Shown here piece by piece: positions 18,401 through 27,096 of a DNA stretch of 46,643 bases. Where the stretch lies: NCBI GenBank assembly GCA_900316565.1, contig ONDK01000014.1, positions 1-46,643 on the forward strand. Direction: 5' to 3'. The position numbers were made by a program, and so were the translations under genes. This DNA is from an uncultured Prevotella sp. (GTDB taxonomy: Bacteria; Bacteroidota; Bacteroidia; Bacteroidales; Bacteroidaceae). The notes under the pieces were generated by a model. It saw only the letters and a program-made list of their open reading frames with translations, was not told the origin of the DNA and made no database searches. The stretch's first letter is position 1; every line of letters starts with the position of its first letter.

Positions 18401-21400
18401 TTCCCTGCGCAGCCCATCCGCCTTTGTTGTTGTAGTCGAGGAGGCGCAGCTCGTTGACCCACACCTCACCGCTTTTCTGGTCGACGGAGAGGTTGCGCAC
18501 ACCGATAATCATCGTCTTCACCTCACCCAGCGTTGGGTTACCCATGATGGCAATGCGGTCGTTAGGGTGCTTGTCGTCATAGATACTGAACTCCCTGTTG
18601 TAGCTTCCCGTACCCTGCGCAACGGCGATATTGCGTTGCTTCTTCAATGAAGTGAAGATGCTCAGAGGCACATCGAGCATGTTCTCTTCCGGCCATACAG
18701 CCCGGCTGCCTTCAATGCTGTAGCGGCTGTAGCGGCCTTCCGGCGTCAGCTTCAATGGTATCTCATACTCATAGTAGTTGTTCTTGTAGTCGGAGCCGAG
18801 GCGTATGAACACCGCCAGCTGATTGTCTTTAAGGTTGGTGGTGTTCTGCTCGAAAGCATTGGCATGTACAAACATCTGAATACGCTTGTACTGCCGGAGG
18901 TCCACGGTAGTATTCTTGTAGACACACTTCGACTCCTGGTTTCCAAGGTTGGTAACCGTCATCTGCATTGCCTGCTCGTTGGCCTGCACGAGCTGCGGTT
19001 GTGTAGGGTCCTGCTCGCGGTCTATGCCCGGAGGCAAAACATAGTTGACCGGCCGTTTGTCTGCGTTCTCCTCAATGTTGACGGCACTGACAACCATGGA
19101 GCCTGACGTTGACGCGGAATTGTTGAGGTTCTGCTCGTAGGTACGCCACTCTCCTCTCACAAGATCGAGATTAGCGAAACGAAGTACTATCGGTCTGGAG
19201 AAGCCTGTGAGGAACATACGCATGAAGCGGATACTGGAGAAGTCGTTGATGGAGCCGACCTTCTTCTCGAAGTCGCTCAGCGGTATGCGGAACTGGTACC
19301 AATGCACCGTCTCCGTCTTTCCGTTGCGTAGCGTCTGCGCGTCTTCCCGCTCATCGACGATATAGTTCTGTCCCACGACGAGATCCTCCGGCCGGATGGA
19401 GACATGGTACTGATAGTAGCGCTCATATTCATTCAGTGTGTAGTCCTGGTTGATATCCTCCACATCAGGCGTACTCTTGTAAGAGGTATCGAGGTTACCG
19501 GAGCCGCCGGAGTCAGGCGAGTTGCCCTGAGGCATGTTTATTCTCTTATACCGTTCAAGGATATCGGCACGCTTCTTGTCGAGGTCCGCGCCCCGGAAGT
19601 AGTGGTAGTCGTCGTTGGCAGGGTCCGCAAGGATGGAGTCGCGGGCCTCCTGATTGGTGACGACAGACGGTATCTGCTCCACATAGTTGGAATAGAACTC
19701 CTTCTCCTCGTTGTCGTTCAGTCCGTTGAAACCGACATCCTGAAGCTCACGACTGCCCTTGGTGGTGGCGAAGGCATAGGTAACGACGCTCTGTATCGGC
19801 ACGCGTCCCCACTGTGTTGTGGTCCATGCCTGCGAGCCATCGACGGGCATACCACTCTCATAGAACTTCTTTCCGTCGTGAAGTACATCCTCGCTGACCT
19901 CTCCAAGGTCTATGAAGAAGTCGCCGCCGTACTGGTTTGCCACTCCCTGCTGACGCGTATAGATAAACGGGTCGAGCATCCAGAACTCTATGTATTCGAT
20001 GTTTGCCTGCTCGAAGTCGTTGGTGTCCAGCTTACGCATCATACCACCCCACGACTTCTCAGGGTGAGTGAGATGTCCGTTGGCATCGAGGTCAGTGGTA
20101 AAGTTATAAGGGCCGCGCTCCGACGGATAGAAAGCGAGGTTCAGAATAGGTAGCGTACTGGTGGCACCACTATAGGAGCTTTGGTCACGGTTAGGGTAGA
20201 GTTCATTGACATAAATCTCACGCATATACCAATTCGACAGCATGTCGAGGTCGCTTTTTATATGCGCCGGTGTGAGCGAGGAACTTCTCCTTGTGAACAG
20301 CGGGTCAATGTTATACCACGCGAGCAACGAGCGGCGAAAACCGCTTGTCAGTCCCGTCTTATCCTTCTGTTCCGGGAAGTCTGACGGCACGGAGGAAATA
20401 ATCCAACTTGTAGGCTGGCTCACGTCGATAGGGTTCTTTGAATTCTCAAAATCATCAAGATAGCTGGCATCATCCTGCGTACCATGCGGCTTGCCGGCTA
20501 TGAGCTGTGCAAACTCAGCATTGAACGAGATAGAGGAAGGCTGTGTGAGATGCAGGAAAGGCAGCTTGTCGAGCATATTGGTGAGCCACTGGCTTTCCTT
20601 CTTCCAGTTGATGTTGAGACCCCATATTGTATTGTTGAGCGGCTCAGCACCCATCGCCACCTTCGTGGTCAGCGACTGCTCACTAAGATGTTGCAACGTT
20701 CCGCCAATCTGGAAATCCTTCGAGAAGTCGTACTCCCAGTTCACTCCGAACATCGTCTTCCTCTGCTGCGAGTAGTCGGTGTTGCTTTCCAGCGACACGT
20801 TGACGGCTGTCCCGGCGTCGATAATGCTCTGGTTTAGTATAGTTACCTCTCCCGCACTGTAGTCCACGGTATAGTCAGAGCCTTCAGTGAGCGTTACTCC
20901 ACCGGCAGTAACGACCACAGACCCCTGAGGAACATTGTATGCTCCGAGTGATATGACGTTAGCTGACGTACCACGGAACTGTCCCACAAGCTCATACTTA
21001 TCCTTCTCCGCAATCTGTTTGGCTACGGTCTTCGTGGAGTCATAGAGTTCCGTGAACGCATAACGGTCGGCAACGCTCTGTGAGACGCCGTTCTGTATGA
21101 GCATACGCCGCAGTCCTTCACCGAAAGGTTCCGCCATTGGGAAGAAGACACGGCCGTTAGAGACGGTGTACCCTTCCACGAAGTCGAAGTATCCGTTGGA
21201 ATTAGTGCGGTTGTTGTTGTCGAGGCGGTCGGCACCAATAAGTTTTATTATAGGCTGACTCTTAACCTGTGCCTCAGGGATATAGGAGAGGTAGACACCG
21301 TTGGAGTCGCTCTGGTACTTGACATCAAGTCTGAACTTGTCCTTCTCGACGCTGGAAGCGAGGTAGTAGACGTTCTTCATCATCAAGTCCCAGTTGCTCT

Positions 21401-22970
21401 GCTGCGGATTGTTGCTTGTGTTCTTCAGAGCCTTCACGAAGAGCACGTCGTTGGAGCTGGTGCGGTCGGTGGAGAATTCACCCACCTGGTATGTCACCCC
21501 ACCGTAAGTATACTCATAGGCCACGGCCAGCACCTGGTCTGTCTGCAGACTGCTCTTAAGGCTTATCGTACCAAGGGCCTGGTTGACGGTGTACTCTGAC
21601 GGACTGAGCAGACGTGCGCTCTGCAGCTTCTCATAGTCTGTACCTCCGACGAAGCCCTTTCCGTCGAGCTCGGTGCTAATCTGGTCAATGTCGCGTGTAC
21701 CGCCGGAAGCATTGGCATAAACATCATTCGCCGCGTTGTTAGGCACCATTGCTGCTCCACCTTCGCCAAGGTCAGCAAGCGCGATAATATTTCTGGTGTT
21801 CGATGTCGTACCAGTCTTATTTGTTGTCCACACCTCAACGCGGTTTATCGTTACTCCGCTCATAATGTTTGGCAGCGTACGCATATACTGGTCGTAATGA
21901 CTCCGGAAGTACTTTGAGAGGAAGAAATGGCGGTTCTCCTCATAGTCAGCGACATCAATCTCGAACGGTGTGAGCTGTACGCCGCCCTTTGAGCTGACAC
22001 TCTTCGATGCGCTCTTCTTCTGCGACAGCACCGTCTGCAACTTGAGTTTGCCGAACTGCATGTCTGTACGCAGTCCGAAGAGGCTGGACGCACCACGAAC
22101 CAGAGAGTTGTTTGACGGGAACGACACGTTACCGGCCTCCACGAGCTTTATAATCTCATCCTCCTTACCATCGTATTTCAACTTCATGTTCTGCTGGTCG
22201 AAGTCGAAGGTAGCGTCGGTATTGTAGTTAAGGTTCATATTAACCTTGTCGCCGACTCTTCCATTGACGTTGAGATTTATCTTCTCGTCGAAGTTCATCG
22301 TCGTCGTCCTGCGGTTTCTGATAGGCAGCGAAGGGTTGTCAATCTTCTTTATTGTCGCTCCAAACTTCAGTTCCGCCGTTCCCTGGGTACGGATGCGCAC
22401 TCCGCCCGGACCGAATATCTTCTCCGCCGGACCAAGAGAAAAATGCATGTTGGTGAAATCGAACTTCTCCTTACCCTGCTGCTGAAGTATCTCCTGGTTC
22501 TTGGAACGATAGTAATCGGCGAAGCTCCGTTTCTCGCTCCACTTCCGGTACTCATCACGCGTCATCATGATAGGTGCGTTGACGTAGGTGCCATCAACCT
22601 TATAGCCGATGACATACCTATCAAGGGAGTCGTTATATTCCACCGTCTGCTTCATATTCTCCGGACGCTGCAGGTCGTAGGAGCCCTGGTTGAGGTCGTC
22701 GAAGGTCAGCGGCGTGGTTCTCTGCACCGGCCAGCGCGGATGCAACAGAGAGTCCGGAATGACCTCCTCATCGATAATCACGTCCGGCATATTGACCCTT
22801 GCAGTATCCTTCTTCACTCCGCCGGTGCCGTTAGCTCCGTTCCGGCCATTCACAGCCGTCGTACGGCTCTGGCCCTGACGGTCTCTGACGGTACGGTTCT
22901 GTCCTGCCGATGGCATAGCGAATGCCCCCAGCATGACTACAAGGATTAATATGTATCTATCGAACCTCAA
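15426..22970 (-). CDS. sprA: Cell surface protein SprA, type IX secretion translocon
   Basis: A giant 2514-residue outer-membrane protein. SprA forms the very large beta-barrel conduit of the type IX secretion system and is needed for gliding in motile Bacteroidetes. A signal peptide (about 1-24, ending AMPSAGQ) is followed by long beta-rich sequence that ends in an aromatic-rich strand typical of outer-membrane barrels. A very basic Lys/Asn/Asp insertion (about 1895-1945) and an Asn/Arg-rich run (about 2415-2430) are low-complexity. The start is unusual: the first in-frame codon after the ruvA TAA is TTG (22970), which gives a good signal peptide; the first ATG would cut it at residue 13. 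Its presence implies type IX secretion of CTD-bearing cargo, although the other T9SS genes are not in this window. Confidence 0.95.
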   Translation of the reverse strand: MRFDRYILILVVMLGAFAMPSAGQNRTVRDRQGQSRTTAVNGRNGANGTGGVKKDTARVNMPDVIIDEEVIPDSLLHPRWPVQRTTPLTFDDLNQGSYDLQRPENMKQTVEYNDSLDRYVIGYKVDGTYVNAPIMMTRDEYRKWSEKRSFADYYRSKNQEILQQQGKEKFDFTNMHFSLGPAEKIFGPGGVRIRTQGTAELKFGATIKKIDNPSLPIRNRRTTTMNFDEKINLNVNGRVGDKVNMNLNYNTDATFDFDQQNMKLKYDGKEDEIIKLVEAGNVSFPSNNSLVRGASSLFGLRTDMQFGKLKLQTVLSQKKSASKSVSSKGGVQLTPFEIDVADYEENRHFFLSKYFRSHYDQYMRTLPNIMSGVTINRVEVWTTNKTGTTSNTRNIIALADLGEGGAAMVPNNAANDVYANASGGTRDIDQISTELDGKGFVGGTDYEKLQSARLLSPSEYTVNQALGTISLKSSLQTDQVLAVAYEYTYGGVTYQVGEFSTDRTSSNDVLFVKALKNTSNNPQQSNWDLMMKNVYYLASSVEKDKFRLDVKYQSDSNGVYLSYIPEAQVKSQPIIKLIGADRLDNNNRTNSNGYFDFVEGYTVSNGRVFFPMAEPFGEGLRRMLIQNGVSQSVADRYAFTELYDSTKTVAKQIAEKDKYELVGQFRGTSANVISLGAYNVPQGSVVVTAGGVTLTEGSDYTVDYSAGEVTILNQSIIDAGTAVNVSLESNTDYSQQRKTMFGVNWEYDFSKDFQIGGTLQHLSEQSLTTKVAMGAEPLNNTIWGLNINWKKESQWLTNMLDKLPFLHLTQPSSISFNAEFAQLIAGKPHGTQDDASYLDDFENSKNPIDVSQPTSWIISSVPSDFPEQKDKTGLTSGFRRSLLAWYNIDPLFTRRSSSLTPAHIKSDLDMLSNWYMREIYVNELYPNRDQSSYSGATSTLPILNLAFYPSERGPYNFTTDLDANGHLTHPEKSWGGMMRKLDTNDFEQANIEYIEFWMLDPFIYTRQQGVANQYGGDFFIDLGEVSEDVLHDGKKFYESGMPVDGSQAWTTTQWGRVPIQSVVTYAFATTKGSRELQDVGFNGLNDNEEKEFYSNYVEQIPSVVTNQEARDSILADPANDDYHYFRGADLDKKRADILERYKRINMPQGNSPDSGGSGNLDTSYKSTPDVEDINQDYTLNEYERYYQYHVSIRPEDLVVGQNYIVDEREDAQTLRNGKTETVHWYQFRIPLSDFEKKVGSINDFSSIRFMRMFLTGFSRPIVLRFANLDLVRGEWRTYEQNLNNSASTSGSMVVSAVNIEENADKRPVNYVLPPGIDREQDPTQPQLVQANEQAMQMTVTNLGNQESKCVYKNTTVDLRQYKRIQMFVHANAFEQNTTNLKDNQLAVFIRLGSDYKNNYYEYEIPLKLTPEGRYSRYSIEGSRAVWPEENMLDVPLSIFTSLKKQRNIAVAQGTGSYNREFSIYDDKHPNDRIAIMGNPTLGEVKTMIIGVRNLSVDQKSGEVWVNELRLLDYNNKGGWAAQGNLNMQLSDLGTVNVQGRYMTDGFGGLEEGVNERSTDNVGSYSVTTNLELGKFFPDKARVSIPLYYSVQKEESRPKYNPLDTDMLLDDALDAAQNKQMRDSIENIAVTKRTSTNFSLSNVRVGVQTKGHPMPYDPANFSVSYSHSHTHTQGETTVYENEDNWRGALNYSWSPNYRSWEPFRKMIKSRSRWFEIFKRFGFNYLPQNLSFNSEITRSYYELQERDMESTENANLPVTFNEQFLWNRDFTLRWDFTRNLHMNFQSATHAEIEEPYTVINKDLYPDEYHAWKDSVWKSIRRFGTPLDYQQNFNASYQLPLNLIPAFDWVNADANYTAAYTWVRGTDLDDGTSLGNTITTNRNVNVNGTFNLERFYNHIPFLKKTNDRFNKNTPVTPRNNNRQKNKTKKLGDKKDRDSNNDKQKKELPKNKRSFEKEITIKADTAIVVSHNKKTRRLTVAGKDAAGHAIKIKWRKVDDNKIKVFNKSDSTVRMKITVTPKEPLENQKWYKTAQVIARGLMMVRNVSFSYRNQYSMSLPGFMPTVGKAFGQKRNMGALAPGLDFAFGAVDDSYIDKARDRDWLLNNDCVATPAVTNSTEDVQIRATLEPVKNLKIDLNASRTETKSRSIQYMYVGNPTTQSGQLTMTTISIGSAFESMGNATNGFHSRTFDKFVNSLDGYRQRVENQYRGAIYPRSMVGNSGVAFNPEKGTVDKYSGDVMIPAFINAYTSMPGDKLELFPALTRLLPNWTVRYSGLSRLPWFRDHFQSVTINHAYKSIFAIGSYQSYSTWQEYMNGLGFVQDVATGNPIPSSMYNISQVSINEAFSPLLGVDMTFRNNLTAKLEYRQTRVVNLSMTSVQINEAVSKDWVIGMGYKVNNLNLFGPRVRRVGSRNRNNSQQNNRNNNRNNGGLNRDLNLRLDLSYRKQAAITRDIASLTSAASSGNSAFKVSFTADYTLSRLVTMSFFYDLQTNTPLLSASSYPTTTHDFGFNFKLSLTR

Positions 22971-23591
22971 TTACTTTATCTGCTTCAACGCCAACTTAAC
23001 AACTTGTTCCACAGGCAGTCCCGGTTGCTCCGTCATAATCTTCACCACAACCTTTGCACTCGGAGCTGGCGAGAACCCGAGCATTGTCAGTGCGCTGACA
23101 GCCTCATCCTTAATGGCAACATCGACGGTGGGAGCGTCGGAGGCCTGTGAAGAGACATGCAGCTCATCGGCAATGCCGCTGGCCATAATCTTATCCTTCA
23201 AGTCAACGATGATACGCTGCGCCGTCTTCAGGCCAATGCCCTTGACGCCTTTGAGAATCTTCTCGTCGGCATTGGCAATGACATTGCACAGTTCGGCCGG
23301 GGTAAGAGAACTGAGGATCATCCTCGCCGTGTTGGCTCCTACCCCACTGACGCTGATAAGCATGCGATAGAGCTCGCGCTCCTGCTTCGTAGAGAAGCCG
23401 TAGAGCGTGACACTGTCGTCGCGCCCTCCTGTTACAATGGCCTCATAAACAAAGAGCTTGACGTCTTTCTTGCCTTGTATGGCTGTGTATGTATTGAGTG
23501 AAATGCTGAGCGCGTAGCCCACTCCGTATGCTTCCACTACGGCTTGTGCTGGCTGCAGTTCGGTCAGTTCTCCCTTGATATAGTCTATCAT
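22971..23591 (-). CDS. ruvA: Holliday junction branch migration protein RuvA
   Basis: The junction-binding subunit of the RuvAB(C) recombination machine; it tetramerises on Holliday junctions and recruits the RuvB motor. The length of 206 matches the family. An N-terminal OB fold (1-62), two helix-hairpin-helix motifs (SGVGANTAR at 82-90 and [10 protein letters not shown] at 117-126) and a C-terminal RuvB-binding domain (about 155-206, with SALTMLGFS) are visible. Its TAA stop (22971-22973) is immediately followed in the same frame by the sprA TTG, so the two are co-transcribed and probably translationally coupled. I see no good promoter directly upstream. Confidence 0.95.
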   Translation of the reverse strand: MIDYIKGELTELQPAQAVVEAYGVGYALSISLNTYTAIQGKKDVKLFVYEAIVTGGRDDSVTLYGFSTKQERELYRMLISVSGVGANTARMILSSLTPAELCNVIANADEKILKGVKGIGLKTAQRIIVDLKDKIMASGIADELHVSSQASDAPTVDVAIKDEAVSALTMLGFSPAPSAKVVVKIMTEQPGLPVEQVVKLALKQIK

Positions 23592-23814
23592 TATGAAAAA
23601 GAAATAAAACCTTAAAAATGTATATACAATATAAAAACGGCCCTACCCGTCTTTTATTGTATTCCACGCATCGTTTTTATCATGAGGCATAATATTCGTT
23701 AGCAAGGAACATAGCTTGTCGGCAAATGTTGTAGGTTATCCACTGACTTGCAGCAACGCTATCTTACAATCCGTAACATATGAAAAACGAGAGAAAAGAA
23801 AAATCTTCTTTCGC

Positions 23815-23845
23815 TTTGGCATTCAACTCTTTTATTGTAATTTTG
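23815..23845 (+). promoter_or_regulatory. Promoter of ddh
   Basis: TTTG at 23815-23818, a 19-bp spacer, TAATTTTG at 23838-23845. The leader is about 23 nt. Confidence 0.75.
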
Positions 23846-23873
23846 CGGCTGAGTAACTTAAACGCAATAAAAG

Positions 23874-24773
23874 ATGAAGAAAATTAGAGCAGCCGTAGTG
23901 GGATACGGCAACATTGGAAAGTTCTCTGTAGAGGCTCTTGAGGCCGCAAAAGACTTTGAGATAGCAGGCATCGTACGCCGCCAGGGCGACAAGGACAAGC
24001 CCCTGGAGCTCACACCATACGAGGTTGTAGACGACATAACGAAGCTGAAGGACGTTGACGTGGCAATACTGGCAACGCCGACACGCCTCTGCCCGGAATA
24101 CGCCGAGAAGATTGTAGCACTCGGAATAAACACCGTTGACTCGTTCGACATCCACACCAGCATCCTCGACTACCGCACAAAGCAGATGGAAAACTGTAAG
24201 AAGGCTGGCCGCGTGAGCGTTATCTCTGCAGGATGGGACCCAGGATCAGACTCCATCGTCCGCGTACTCCTGCAGAGCCTTGCACCTGAGGGACTGACTT
24301 ACACAAACTTCGGGCCAGGACGTTCCATGGGACACAGCGTCGTGGCACGCTCGAAGAAAGGTGTGAAAGACGCTCTCTCCATGACCATTCCTCTCGGTGA
24401 GGGCATACACCGCCGCATGGTTTACGTAGAACTGGAGCCTGGAGCAACCCTTGAGGAAGTAACGAAAGAGCTGAAGGCCGACGACTACTTCGCTCACGAC
24501 GAGCTCCACGTCTTCGCCGTCAACTCCGTGGCAGAAATCAACGACCTCGGACATGGCGTGCACATGACGCGCAAGGGTGTCAGCGGAAAGACCCACAACC
24601 AGCACTTCTCCTTCGACATGAACATCAACAACCCGGCTCTCACCGCGCAGGTGCTCGTCAACGTGGCCCGCGCCTCCATGCGTCTGACTCCGGGATGCTA
24701 CACCATGCCGGAGATCCCGGTCATCGACATGCTGCCGGGAACACGGGAAGAGATTGTCGGAACACTGGTTTAA
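23874..24773 (+). CDS. ddh: meso-Diaminopimelate D-dehydrogenase
   Basis: An NADPH-dependent enzyme that aminates tetrahydrodipicolinate directly to meso-diaminopimelate, giving the cell-wall cross-linking residue and the lysine precursor in one step. It has 299 residues, with the Rossmann motif GYGNIG at 10-15 followed by IVRRQGD (33-39), whose arginines favour NADP. SAGWDPGSDS (about 116-125), a substrate-site segment in this family, is present, as is the conserved C-terminal block near PGCYTMPEIPV. Single-gene unit: its own promoter (23815-23845) and a strong terminator (24835-24872). Confidence 0.95.
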   Translation: MKKIRAAVVGYGNIGKFSVEALEAAKDFEIAGIVRRQGDKDKPLELTPYEVVDDITKLKDVDVAILATPTRLCPEYAEKIVALGINTVDSFDIHTSILDYRTKQMENCKKAGRVSVISAGWDPGSDSIVRVLLQSLAPEGLTYTNFGPGRSMGHSVVARSKKGVKDALSMTIPLGEGIHRRMVYVELEPGATLEEVTKELKADDYFAHDELHVFAVNSVAEINDLGHGVHMTRKGVSGKTHNQHFSFDMNINNPALTAQVLVNVARASMRLTPGCYTMPEIPVIDMLPGTREEIVGTLV

Positions 24774-24834
24774 GGCCCCATACATCCTCTCTCTTGGAAT
24801 GAATGAGAGGGTGGGCACATTATACATTATGAGG

Positions 24835-24872
24835 AAATGCAGAGCGGGAAGATTCCTGCCCTGCATTTTTTT
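24835..24872 (+). terminator. Rho-independent terminator of ddh
   Basis: AAATGCAG (24835-24842) pairs with CTGCATTT (24861-24868); an inner stem 24844-24850/24853-24859 with one G-U pair extends it. A run of T follows to 24872. Confidence 0.85.
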
Positions 24873-25007
24873 ATAAATTTGTATCTCTTGCGTTAAAATC
24901 AACACACGTTAATCCTTCTTTGAAAAATATATACGTAACATCTATTTATCTTTCGTACAATAAACATAATTAAACACTAATCACTCTTCTGTAGATATAT
25001 TTCAAAG

Positions 25008-25015
25008 TAACTTTG
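25008..25015 (+). promoter_or_regulatory. -7 box of the small barrel-like protein gene
   Basis: TAACTTTG matches TAnnTTTG. No clear -33 element stands 19-21 bp upstream. The leader would be about 40 nt. Confidence 0.5.
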
Positions 25016-25060
25016 CAGTTGTAAAATATTAATCAACGAACAACATAAACTAAACACGTT

Positions 25061-25585
25061 ATGAGAAAAACTATTTTATTTGCGCTGATGTGCCTGGCTA
25101 CACTTTCCACAAAGGCACAGGAGAAGGAATCCGCGACTACCCCTTTTTTCGTAGAGGCAACACAGGGAGCAGGCACACCATGTAAGAAGTTACATCCGAT
25201 AGACGCCAACTTCAATGTAGGTTTCCAGATTACAAAACGCTTTTCGGTACAAACCACATTAGGGACAGGCTACATAATCCCCAAGGATGGCGGTGTAAAG
25301 GACTACAACAAATTCATGAACCTTGGCGGTGGCATAGGCTATGTCATTCATCCTGCCAACAGCAAGAATAAGGACGAGTTCGCCATCCGTGCGTCCTATA
25401 CCGCTTCCATAACCAGTAAGGACTACAGCAACAATGCCTTCAGTGCCGGACTCTACTGGTATCCGCGCCATAATACCAGGAGCATAGAGCCAATAGTCGG
25501 CGCCGGTTACAATTTCATGAATTTCCGAAAGAAAGGAACACCTAATTACAACGGTGCGTTCTTTTCTTTTGGCATCCGTTTTTAG
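25061..25585 (+). CDS. Small secreted outer-membrane beta-barrel-like protein
   Basis: A 174-residue protein of unknown function. A signal peptide (about 1-20, MRKTILFALMCLATLSTKAQ) precedes amphipathic strands with glycine and aromatic residues. The tail reads FFSFGIRF, ending in a C-terminal phenylalanine as in many outer-membrane barrels. The size suits an eight-stranded barrel of the OmpA/OmpW-like 'outer membrane beta-barrel' class. It converges with dacB, whose stop is only 8 nt away. Barrel assignment rests on pattern only. Confidence 0.6.
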   Translation: MRKTILFALMCLATLSTKAQEKESATTPFFVEATQGAGTPCKKLHPIDANFNVGFQITKRFSVQTTLGTGYIIPKDGGVKDYNKFMNLGGGIGYVIHPANSKNKDEFAIRASYTASITSKDYSNNAFSAGLYWYPRHNTRSIEPIVGAGYNFMNFRKKGTPNYNGAFFSFGIRF

Positions 25586-25593
25586 GCGACCTA

Positions 25594-26955
25594 TTACGGG
25601 TTTGAAGCCAGCAGCTCGCATATCCTGTCCTGCAAGCTACGCGCCTCTGTGGCGGTGCCATCATCACCATTGACACCCTGGTTGATGATGGAGAAGGCTA
25701 TATGGTGTCCGTTCGACGCCGTAAGATAACCGCAGAGGGAGCGTATGCCAGTAACGGTACCGGTCTTGGCATGTACATTCCCTGAGGCACGTGTGCCGCG
25801 CATGCGCTTACGGAGCGTTCCGTCGCTGCCAGCCACTGGCAGGAGATGGCGGAAGAAGTCATACACTTCCTTGTTCTTCCACGCATAGCGAAGCATCATC
25901 ACCTCTGCATGCGGCGAGACATAATCGTAGAGTGAAAGACCGGAGCCGTCGACGATGTCGTAGCTCGACGCATTGTCAACACCCGCCCTCGCCATCGTCC
26001 GGCGCACCATAGTCTGTCCCTGATGTGCCGTCGCACCGTTTCCATAAGCATGATGCACCATGGCATAGAACACACTCTCGGCGCAGTGGTTGTTACTGTT
26101 CTTAAGCATGGGACGCATCACATCACGCAGTGAGCGGCTGACGGATGCCACCTCACGCGCACCGGAGGGTACGGCCTTCGTTCCCTGACATCCATCGATA
26201 TATATTCCCTTCTGCCGCAGTCTGCTGATAAAGGTATCGATGAACGCGTCCTTGTTGTTATATTTCAACGGCAGGAGCAATGGATTGTCGTTATCATCCC
26301 AGCACCAGCCGGCACCCCATTTCTTTCCATCCTTAAAGCTCTGGTCAGCATATATGCAACCGGTGATGCTGTCCACACCAAGTTTTCTAATGTCGTCGGC
26401 CATACGCGATATGTCTGCGGACGACAGCCTTGGATCCATGCCTCCGACAACATAAATGTCACCATGCCAGACATGCACGCTGTCGGGTTCCGTACCGTCA
26501 TAGCACACCCGTGTTGAGAAGTGGTAGTCGATGCCGAGTTCCTCAAGTGCTGTGATGGCGGTAATGGTCTTCAGCGTCGACGCCGGCCTCATTCTCTGCA
26601 TCTCATCATGCCGGTAGAGACTGATATCGTCGTCCAGGTCCCATACTTCCAGTCCGCAGACCGATGTCTTCAGCAGGGAGCTCTCCAGGATGTCGTCTAT
26701 ACCCTCACGGATATCCCGTTTCCATGACGAGGTAGCCTTGATAAACGGAATGGAGTCGGCGTTTATGGTATCGGCATAGACGGTGTCTATAGCCACGGTG
26801 TCGCTCACCAGCTCACGGTTTTCGGCAATGGTGTCAGCAGTGGCAGGACGGCTGTCGACGACCACGGCAGGAGGTGTCACCATCTTCCTTGAGGCGCCGC
26901 AGGCAGCAAGCATCACGGCACCTGCGAATATAATTATTTTGCGTGATAGTTTCAT
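25594..26955 (-). CDS. dacB: D-alanyl-D-alanine carboxypeptidase/endopeptidase (PBP4 type), lipoprotein
   Basis: A penicillin-binding serine enzyme that trims or cleaves peptidoglycan peptides in the periplasm. The SxxK motif STLK (S126-K129), the SNN-like motif in KNSNNHCAE (about 280) and the KTG motif in HAKTGTVTG (about 396) are all present, as in peptidase family S13. The N-terminus ends with MLAAC, a lipobox with Cys19, so it is predicted to be membrane-anchored. I start at ATG 26955 (453 residues): the TTG at 26967 overlaps the promoter -7 box (26965-26972). With that box only 9 nt from the ATG, the mRNA may be almost leaderless. A Thr/Asp-rich linker (about 30-70) precedes the enzyme domain. 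Confidence 0.92.
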   Translation of the reverse strand: MKLSRKIIIFAGAVMLAACGASRKMVTPPAVVVDSRPATADTIAENRELVSDTVAIDTVYADTINADSIPFIKATSSWKRDIREGIDDILESSLLKTSVCGLEVWDLDDDISLYRHDEMQRMRPASTLKTITAITALEELGIDYHFSTRVCYDGTEPDSVHVWHGDIYVVGGMDPRLSSADISRMADDIRKLGVDSITGCIYADQSFKDGKKWGAGWCWDDNDNPLLLPLKYNNKDAFIDTFISRLRQKGIYIDGCQGTKAVPSGAREVASVSRSLRDVMRPMLKNSNNHCAESVFYAMVHHAYGNGATAHQGQTMVRRTMARAGVDNASSYDIVDGSGLSLYDYVSPHAEVMMLRYAWKNKEVYDFFRHLLPVAGSDGTLRKRMRGTRASGNVHAKTGTVTGIRSLCGYLTASNGHHIAFSIINQGVNGDDGTATEARSLQDRICELLASNP

Positions 26956-26964
26956 AATTGCGTG

Positions 26965-26972
26965 CAAAGGTA
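26965..26972 (-). promoter_or_regulatory. -7 box of dacB
   Basis: TACCTTTG on the minus strand ends 9 nt before the ATG at 26955. No good -33 motif is found at the expected distance. Confidence 0.55.
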
Positions 26973-27001
26973 CGAAATTCTTCAGACATTACATAACATA
27001 A

Positions 27002-27040
27002 AATCCCCGCGCCAGGCATCATGATGCCGACACGGGGATT
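27002..27040 (-). terminator. Terminator of nadB
   Basis: Outer arms AATCCCCG (27002-27009) and CGGGGATT (27033-27040) enclose a perfect 14-bp palindrome GGCATCATGATGCC (27015-27028). On the minus strand the stem is followed by TTTAT. It lies about 57 nt after the nadB stop. Confidence 0.75.
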
Positions 27041-27096
27041 CTTATTCTCTTCACATCACCTCAGCGGCGACATGCTTCTTTCTTTCCAATGCTCTT

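Noticed and set aside
23736-23744. DnaA-box-like TTATCCACT upstream of ddh
   Set aside because: A single copy with a mismatch at the last base; no cluster or AT-rich unwinding region, so no origin is claimed.
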